From Trebonia sp. (GTDB taxonomy: Bacteria; Actinomycetota; Actinomycetes; Streptosporangiales; Streptosporangiaceae): 8,777 bases of DNA. Where the stretch lies: assembly GCA_030038035.1 (NCBI GenBank), contig JASHPP010000578.1:1-8777 (forward strand), read 5' to 3'. The notes beneath the pieces were generated by a model. It was not told the DNA's origin. It saw only the letters and a program-made list of their open reading frames with translations, and searched no databases. How positions within the stretch are numbered: position 1 is the stretch's first letter; every line of letters begins with the position of its first letter. The position numbers and the translations under genes were made by a program. This document shows positions 4,482-8,777 of this stretch, one piece after another.

Positions 4482-6172
4482 CCGGGGCCGGGACGGCAGG
4501 GACCGCAGTTCTCGCCAGGGAGCTGGCGAGTCGCCCGCGGCCGCGGCGGACACGGCCGTCCGGGCTGCTGCCGGTCAGCCTGCTCGTCGCGGCCGTGCTC
4601 GTGGTTCCGCTGGCGTTCCTGCTCATCGAGGCTCAGGGGGCCGGCGTCGGAAAGGTCGCCAGCCTGATCGACCGCTCGCTGACCGCCCAGCTGCTGTGGA
4701 ACACCGTCCGGCTCAGCGCCGTCGTCACGGCCCTGTGCGCGGTCATCGGGACCGGCGCGGCGTGGCTGACGGAGCGCACCGACCTGCCAGGCCGGCGCGT
4801 GTGGGCCGTGCTGCTCGTGGTGCCGCTGGCGATCCCGGACTTCGTCGTGTCGTTCGGCTGGGCGTCGCTGAGCAACGCCGTCTCGGGTTTTCGCGGCGCG
4901 GTCCTGGTGATGACGCTGGCGGTCTACCCGCTGGTGTACCTGCCGGTGGCCGCCAGCTTGCGCAACGCCGACCCCGCCCAGGAGGAAGTGGCCCGCAGCC
5001 TGGGCGCGGGCCGGCTGAAGACCTTCTGGCGCGTCACGATCGGCCAGTCGAAGGTCGCCATCCTCGGCGGCTGCCTGCTTGTCATCATGGTCATGCTCGC
5101 CGAGTACGGCGCATTCGAGATACTCGGCTACCAGACCTTCACGACCGAGATCTTCACCGAGTTTTCCCTCTCGTTCAACGTGCCCGCCGCCTGCGCGCTC
5201 TCGCTCGTGCTGATCGCCATCGGCCTGGCCGTGCTGGCCGCCGAGTGGGCCGGCCAGGGCCGCGGGCGGGGCCGCGTCAGCCGGGTCAGCCGGACGGCGC
5301 AGCGCGTCACTCCCCGCTACCACCTTGGCCCGTGGGCAGTGCCCGCGCTTGCGCTGGTCGGCGCGCTCGTCCTGCTGGCGCTCGGTGTCCCGGTCGGGTC
5401 GGCGGCCTACTGGTGGGCCACCGGCACCCAGCAGCCGTTCGCCGGCGTCTCGCTGCTTGACGCCACCTATTACACCGCCGTCTACAGCGGCTGCGCCGCG
5501 GCGCTCGCCACGCTGATGGCGCTGCCGGTGGCCATCCTCGTCGTCCGCCGCGGCGGCCGCGCGGCCCGCCTGCTTGAGCGCAGCACCTACCTGGTGCTGG
5601 CCATGCCGGGCCTGGTCATCGCCCTGTCGCTGTCGTACTTCAGCGAACGGTACGGCGACGGCATCGGCTACCAGACGGCGCCGATGCTGATCCTCGCGTA
5701 CGCGATCATGTTCTTCCCGCTCGCCCTTGTCGGAGTGCGCGCGTCGGTGGCGCAGGCGCCCAGCGGACTGGAGGACGTCGCCAGGACGCTCGGCCAGCGG
5801 CCGCTCGTGGTGTTCTGGCGGGTGACCAGGCCGCTGGTCACCCCGGGCATGGCCGCCGCGTTCTGCCTGGTGTTCCTGTCCGCGGTCACCGAGCTGACCG
5901 CGACGCTGATCCTGGTGCCGACAGGAGTGCAGACGCTCGCCACCCAGTTCTGGAACTACGAGCAGAACCTGGCCTACGGCCAGTGCGCCCCGTTCGCGCT
6001 GCTGATGATCGCCATCGCCGCCGTGCCGAGCTACGTGCTCGGCCGCTACTTCGACCGCCTTCCCGCACGGACGGCGCAGAAATGGTCACGGGGTGTGCAA
6101 AGTGCCTTTGATCCCGGGGTGGCGGGGGCTACCAGCCGAACGCGGCCGCGGGCTCGCGTCCCGTATCGTTAG
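4478..6172 (+). CDS. fbpB: Ferric iron ABC transporter permease, two fused domains (FbpB type)
   Basis: The 564-residue integral membrane protein starts at GTG 4478, overlapping the fbpA stop by four bases. It contains two BPD_transp_1-type permease halves, roughly 28-258 and 285-526, each with several strongly hydrophobic segments, for about 12 helices in total. Each half has the cytoplasmic EAA loop that docks the ATPase: EEVARSLGAGRLKTFWRVTI (169-188) and EDVARTLGQRPLVVFWRVT (432-450). This fused layout is typical of FbpB/SfuB-type ferric permeases, so one chain can serve as the whole channel. The charged tail after about 528 (RTAQKWSRG..., rich in Arg) is probably cytoplasmic. No ATPase gene follows on either strand. 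Two intact EAA loops mean an ATPase partner is needed and must be encoded elsewhere. Confidence 0.92.
   Translation: MTGAGTAGTAVLARELASRPRPRRTRPSGLLPVSLLVAAVLVVPLAFLLIEAQGAGVGKVASLIDRSLTAQLLWNTVRLSAVVTALCAVIGTGAAWLTERTDLPGRRVWAVLLVVPLAIPDFVVSFGWASLSNAVSGFRGAVLVMTLAVYPLVYLPVAASLRNADPAQEEVARSLGAGRLKTFWRVTIGQSKVAILGGCLLVIMVMLAEYGAFEILGYQTFTTEIFTEFSLSFNVPAACALSLVLIAIGLAVLAAEWAGQGRGRGRVSRVSRTAQRVTPRYHLGPWAVPALALVGALVLLALGVPVGSAAYWWATGTQQPFAGVSLLDATYYTAVYSGCAAALATLMALPVAILVVRRGGRAARLLERSTYLVLAMPGLVIALSLSYFSERYGDGIGYQTAPMLILAYAIMFFPLALVGVRASVAQAPSGLEDVARTLGQRPLVVFWRVTRPLVTPGMAAAFCLVFLSAVTELTATLILVPTGVQTLATQFWNYEQNLAYGQCAPFALLMIAIAAVPSYVLGRYFDRLPARTAQKWSRGVQSAFDPGVAGATSRTRPRARVPYR
6164..6169 (+). promoter_or_regulatory. 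Possible -10 element for a leaderless transcript
   Basis: TATCGT fits the TAnnnT rule and ends seven bases before the GTG at 6177. Together with the lack of a ribosome binding site there, this hints that the next gene can be transcribed without a leader. No clear -35 is seen. The element overlaps the last codons of the permease gene. Confidence 0.3.
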
Positions 6173-6176
6173 CGGC

Positions 6177-6995
6177 GTGCAGCTCACCGGACGGCGGGCG
6201 ATCATCGTGGCCGGGGCGGCCGTGGCGGTCATGGCGGCCGGCGGCACGGCGCTCGCGGTCGGCATCCCCACGCCGCCGCCGGCGCAGCCAGGGGCCGTAC
6301 CGCCCGCGCCCGCGGGATCGCACGTCGCGACCGTGCCCGCCGCCGGGATCTCCAGTGCCGCGCTGCAGGTGGCCAGCGGCACCGCCCTGCTCTCGGTCGG
6401 CGTCGCGAACCTCGGCGGCGCCGGCGGGACGCTGCTGGCAGTCAGCACGCCGCGCGGCGCGCCGCCCCCGCAGGTGCGGGTGGCCGAGGGAGGCGGCACG
6501 GCTCGTTCGGGGAAAAATGACTTTATCGTCCTGTCGGCGAGCGGCGGGCCGGGACCGGTCACCGTCACGCTGAACGCGGCCGTCAGCTGGCTGCTCGACT
6601 TCGACGGCGGCACCCAGCGCACCGTCGCCGACCTGCGCGGCGGCCGGGTCACGGGGATCTTCATCGGGGCCGGCTCTGATGTCGTCGACCTGACGCTGCC
6701 GCGGCCGGGCCGCCAGGTGCCTGTCCAGCTCGCGGGCGGGGCCAGCCAGTTCCTGCTCAGCCTGCCGAGCGGCGTGCCTGTCCGGGTCACCGCCGCGGGG
6801 GGCGCAGGCGAGGTGTCGCTCGACGGCACCACGTACACCGGGGTCGGCGGGGGGTCGGTGTTCGCGTCGCCCGGCTGGTCGGCGGGCGCGCCGGGGTTCG
6901 ACGTCGACGCGACGAGCGGGGCGGCGCTCGTGTCGGTCACCCGGTGGGGCGGCCAGGCCAGCCAGGCAGCCCCGACGGTACCGTTCGGTTCGTGA
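6177..6995 (+). CDS. Membrane-anchored or exported beta-rich protein, function unknown
   Basis: The 272-residue product begins with R6 and R7, then a hydrophobic stretch (about 8-30) that could be a signal peptide or a single N-terminal anchor. A proline-rich linker (31-47) follows. The rest is beta-rich and glycine-rich with short repeated strands, for example VTVTLNAAVSWLLDFDGG (128-145), VADLRGGRVTGIFIGAG (150-166), VDLTLPRP (170-177), SLPSGVPVRVTAAGGAG (195-211) and FDVDATSGAALVSVTRWGG (241-259). This resembles a family of actinomycete proteins with LiaF/DUF4097-like beta-solenoid ectodomains, a comparison made from memory. There are no cysteines and no catalytic motif. GTG 6177 is chosen because the earlier in-frame start at 6093 lies inside the permease gene and would put over 25 residues before the signal. 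The stop overlaps the peptidase start (GTGA), so the two are probably co-translated. It lies four bases after the permease stop. Confidence 0.75.
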   Translation: MQLTGRRAIIVAGAAVAVMAAGGTALAVGIPTPPPAQPGAVPPAPAGSHVATVPAAGISSAALQVASGTALLSVGVANLGGAGGTLLAVSTPRGAPPPQVRVAEGGGTARSGKNDFIVLSASGGPGPVTVTLNAAVSWLLDFDGGTQRTVADLRGGRVTGIFIGAGSDVVDLTLPRPGRQVPVQLAGGASQFLLSLPSGVPVRVTAAGGAGEVSLDGTTYTGVGGGSVFASPGWSAGAPGFDVDATSGAALVSVTRWGGQASQAAPTVPFGS

Positions 6996-8284
6996 CCAGC
7001 TTCCGTCATCCCGGCACCGTCCTGACCGACCACACGTTCCTCGTGCCGCTCGACCACGCCCGCCCGGACGGGGAGCAGATCGAGGTGTTCGCGCGGGAGG
7101 TGGTCGCCGCGGGCAAGGCCGGCCGCGCCGACCGCCTGCCGTGGCTGGTGTTCCTGCAGGGCGGCCCCGGGTTCGCGGCGCAGCGGCCGGTCGGCCGGGA
7201 GAGCTGGCTGGACCGGGCTCTCGACGACTACCGGGTGCTGCTGGTCGACCAGCGCGGCACCGGCCGGTCGTCGAGGATCACCGCCAGGTCGCTGGCCGGG
7301 CTTGGGCCGGGGCGGGCGCAGGCGGAGTACCTGGCGCTGTTCCGGGCCGATGCCATCGTGCTCGACGCCGAGCTGATCCGCCGTGAGCTGGCGGGCGGCG
7401 AGCCGTGGAGCGTGCTCGGGCAGAGCTTCGGCGGGTTCTGCGCGGTCACCTACCTGTCGTTCGCGCCGCACGGCATGCGCGAGGCGCTGATCACCGGGGG
7501 CCTGCCAGGGCTGGACACCCGCGCCGACGACGTGTACCGGATCACCTACGGGCGGGTGGCGGCGAAGAACGCGGCGCATTACTCGCGCTACCCCGAGGAC
7601 GAGTCGCGGGCCCGGGCGATCGCGCGCTACCTGGCCGAGCATGCCGTGCGGCTGCCCGGCGGCGCGCCGCTGACCGTCGAGGGGTTCCAGGCGATCGGGG
7701 GCATGCTCGGGTCGGGCACCGGCACCCACGAGCTGCACTACCTGCTGGAGAACCCGTTCGACGGCGACGGCGGATTGTCCGACGCCTTCCTGTGGAATGT
7801 CGCCAGGCGGGTCAGCTTCGCCGCCGCGCCGCTCTACGCGGTGCTGCACGAGGCCTGCTACGCGCAGGGCGCGGCGACCGGGTGGGCGGCGCAGCGGGTG
7901 CGCGCGGAGTTCCCCGAGTTCGACGCGGCGGCCGCGCTGTCCGGGGACGCCCCGCTGTACTTCACCGGGGAGATGGTCTACCCGTGGATGGTCGACCTGG
8001 ACCCGGCGCTGCGACCGCTGCGCGAGGCAGCCGACTTGCTGGCGGCACGGGAGGACTGGCCTGCGCTCTACGACCCGGCCCGGCTGGCGGCCTGCGAGGT
8101 GCCCGCGGCGGCCGCGGTGTACTACGACGACATGTACGTGCCGCTGGAGCTGTCAGCGCGGACGGCGGCGCGGATCCGCGGGCTGCGGCCCTGGGTGACC
8201 AGCGAGTACGAGCACGACGGGCTGCGGGTCAGCGGCGGCAAGGTGCTCGGCCGGCTGATCGCGATGAACCGCGGCGAGGTGTAG
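6992..8284 (+). CDS. pip: Prolyl aminopeptidase (proline iminopeptidase), alpha/beta hydrolase
   Basis: The 430-residue enzyme releases N-terminal proline from peptides and is expected in the cytosol, as no signal sequence is seen. FLQGGPGF (54-61) supplies the oxyanion-hole HGGP-like motif, here with Q in place of H. VDQRGTGRSS (85-94) is a family signature and GQSFGG (143-148) is the nucleophile elbow with S145. The likely acid is D379 or D380 in VYYDDMYVP, and the likely base is H408 in YEHDG. The helical cap lies between about residues 170 and 360. Length and motifs match the Streptomyces lividans type of Pip, which is longer than the roughly 310-residue E. coli/Bacillus type. GTG 6992 is chosen because it overlaps the preceding stop (GTGA). 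The usual GGGPG-type loop and the catalytic residues appear intact, so it should be active. Confidence 0.9.
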   Translation: MTSFRHPGTVLTDHTFLVPLDHARPDGEQIEVFAREVVAAGKAGRADRLPWLVFLQGGPGFAAQRPVGRESWLDRALDDYRVLLVDQRGTGRSSRITARSLAGLGPGRAQAEYLALFRADAIVLDAELIRRELAGGEPWSVLGQSFGGFCAVTYLSFAPHGMREALITGGLPGLDTRADDVYRITYGRVAAKNAAHYSRYPEDESRARAIARYLAEHAVRLPGGAPLTVEGFQAIGGMLGSGTGTHELHYLLENPFDGDGGLSDAFLWNVARRVSFAAAPLYAVLHEACYAQGAATGWAAQRVRAEFPEFDAAAALSGDAPLYFTGEMVYPWMVDLDPALRPLREAADLLAAREDWPALYDPARLAACEVPAAAAVYYDDMYVPLELSARTAARIRGLRPWVTSEYEHDGLRVSGGKVLGRLIAMNRGEV

Positions 8285-8446
8285 GTCTCGTCACCCGACG
8301 ATGCGATATGCCCCGTAGGCCATGATCCCAGGACCGGATATTCCGGACAGGCCGATTTTCGGGGAACAAAAGACCGGGAAGTAGCCGTCGGGCAATAAGT
8401 CGTCACTGTCCGTTTCGCGGCTCCAGGCCGGTAAGGTCCCGGCGGC
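8285..8446. other. Non-coding stretch of lower GC downstream of the peptidase
   Basis: No supported gene is seen on either strand. Base composition drops noticeably below that of the coding regions, most clearly at about 8300-8400. CCGGA-TAT-TCCGG (8334-8346) is a perfect short palindrome. I recognised no riboswitch, tRNA or small-RNA consensus. Open frames crossing here on the minus strand begin at weak TTG codons or are antisense to the peptidase. Confidence 0.5.
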
Positions 8447-8505
8447 TATTGGCGGTGGGGCCCCCGCCGCCAATACGCTTGGCGCTGGGGGCCCCACCGC
8501 CAGTA
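8447..8505. repeat. Nested palindrome: two self-palindromic units that also pair with each other
   Basis: Unit A (8447-8475) is TATTGGCGG, then TGGGGCCCCCG, then CCGCCAATA, nearly perfect about position 8461. Unit B (8480-8502) is palindromic about position 8491 with one mismatch pair. The two units also form a perfect 15-bp inverted repeat, 8451-8465 with 8487-8501, extendable with a few mismatches to about 8447-8505 around a short loop near 8474-8478. Seen the other way they are imperfect direct repeats with 30-bp spacing, both ending in TACGC. The element lies 163 bp past the peptidase stop with no U-tract. It could be a strong intrinsic hairpin, an operator pair or a mobile palindromic repeat. 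Confidence 0.85.
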
Positions 8506-8689
8506 CGCGCGGCAACTTTAAGCGGAACAGACTACCTCAATACAGACAAATCATCCAAATGGGCACCACCCGTGACACGCCCGAGACTGCCAGCTGAAAA
8601 CCCGACGGCTCCCAGAAGCGACATTTCCCTCCCCGTTATCCCGGCCGGCGCCAGCGGGAGGGGTGATCTTCGAGGAGATCGCTCCCATC
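8506..8689. other. Non-coding stretch before a possible gene at the right edge
   Basis: The first part (about 8515-8560) is AT-richer, as actinomycete promoter regions often are, but no well-spaced hexamers were found. CCCTCCC (8627-8633) can pair with GGGAGGG (8656-8662). GATCT (8665-8669) and AGATC (8676-8680) are inverted around six bases. Their meaning is unknown. The only frame seen on the minus strand (8551-8736) has no family features. Confidence 0.4.
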
Positions 8690-8777
8690 GTGGACCGACC
8701 GCCACCTGCCGACAGGACGAGCGCCCAGCCGGTCACTCCGCCGGGCGGACGACGGTTTCCGCCCGTGCCGCCGCCGG
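8690..8777 (+). CDS. Possible start of a proline-rich protein, cut by the window edge
   Basis: GTG at 8690 opens a frame reading VDRPPPADRTSAQPVTPPGG and onward to the edge without a stop, rich in Pro, Arg and Gly. GAGGAG (8672-8677) lies 12 bases upstream, rather far for a ribosome binding site. A GTG at 8663 in the same frame is an alternative, with GGGAGG too close to it. Proline-rich disordered N-termini are common in actinomycete membrane proteins and kinases, but only about 29 residues are visible and no domain is reached. Chance openness of GC-rich sequence is a real alternative. Confidence 0.35.
   Translation, partial: MDRPPPADRTSAQPVTPPGGRRFPPVPPP

Noticed and set aside
3315..5323. 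Two long minus-strand frames opposite fbpA and fbpB (3315-4553 and 4337-5323)
   Set aside because: They mirror the codon structure of the real genes and give low-complexity Arg/Gly/Asp/His-rich products without recognisable folds or convincing ribosome binding sites.
6093..6176. Upstream start for the beta-rich protein at 6093
   Set aside because: It lies within the permease gene and would place a non-hydrophobic segment of 28 residues in front of the signal or anchor sequence.
6086..7849. Long open frame on the minus strand (587 codons)
   Set aside because: It is antisense to two well-supported genes, the beta-rich protein and the prolyl aminopeptidase with its full set of motifs. Its product is Arg/Pro/Gly/Ala-rich and without domains. 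Long antisense frames are expected in GC-rich DNA.
8300..8446. Riboswitch or small RNA in the lower-GC region
   Set aside because: I looked for conserved cores such as those of cobalamin, TPP, glycine, SAM and ydaO-type elements and recognised none. Only short palindromes are present.
8291..8515. 74-codon minus-strand gene downstream of the peptidase
   Set aside because: It starts at TTG without a ribosome binding site and runs through the compound palindrome. The product shows no domain or signal features.
8551..8736. 61-codon minus-strand gene near the right edge
   Set aside because: There is no domain, signal or family resemblance, and it lies opposite a possible plus-strand gene start. 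The evidence is insufficient for either and weaker for this one.

Overview
The window is GC-rich DNA with strong G/C preference at third codon positions, GTG starts, short ATGA/GTGA gene overlaps, a DtxR/IdeR-type iron box and actinobacterial-looking proteins. This points to a high-GC actinomycete, but I cannot place it to genus. No rRNA, tRNA, transposase, CRISPR array or phage gene was found.

Layout. (1) Positions 1-336 are the 3' end of a gene for a protein with a discoidin-like C-terminal domain. (2) Positions 366-1894 are a divergent pair: a MarR-family regulator on the minus strand and a zinc-independent quinone-oxidoreductase-like MDR enzyme on the plus strand. Their intergenic region has three TTAGT/ACTAA-type sites about 22 bp apart, overlapping the predicted promoters of both genes. 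(3) Positions 1937-2770 (minus) encode a secreted protein that is a gap-free tandem duplication of a domain with four cysteines and one Asp-box, with a 125-residue offset. I do not recognise it as a named family. (4) Positions 2940-6172 are an iron-regulated operon. A 19-bp iron box precedes a small unrecognised lipoprotein, a ferric-binding lipoprotein (FbpA type) and a double-length permease (FbpB type). The genes overlap by 4 bp, and no ATPase gene is present. (5) Positions 6177-8284 hold a membrane-anchored or exported beta-rich protein, overlapping by 4 bp a prolyl aminopeptidase of the Streptomyces type. (6) Positions 8285-8777 are largely non-coding and carry a large compound palindrome. 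A new proline-rich gene may start near the right edge.

How the parts work together. When iron is scarce, loss of DtxR/IdeR-Fe(II) binding would switch on the lipoprotein-fbpA-fbpB operon. FbpA would capture Fe(III) outside the membrane and pass it to the 12-helix permease, which must borrow an ATPase encoded elsewhere. The small lipoprotein is co-expressed and probably works at the same surface. The MarR/oxidoreductase pair looks like a self-contained electrophile or quinone response unit. Neither protein contains cysteine, so ligand sensing is more likely than thiol oxidation.

The best candidates for something undescribed are the small lipoprotein with its missing canonical start, the duplicated Asp-box secreted protein, and the nested palindrome at 8447-8505.
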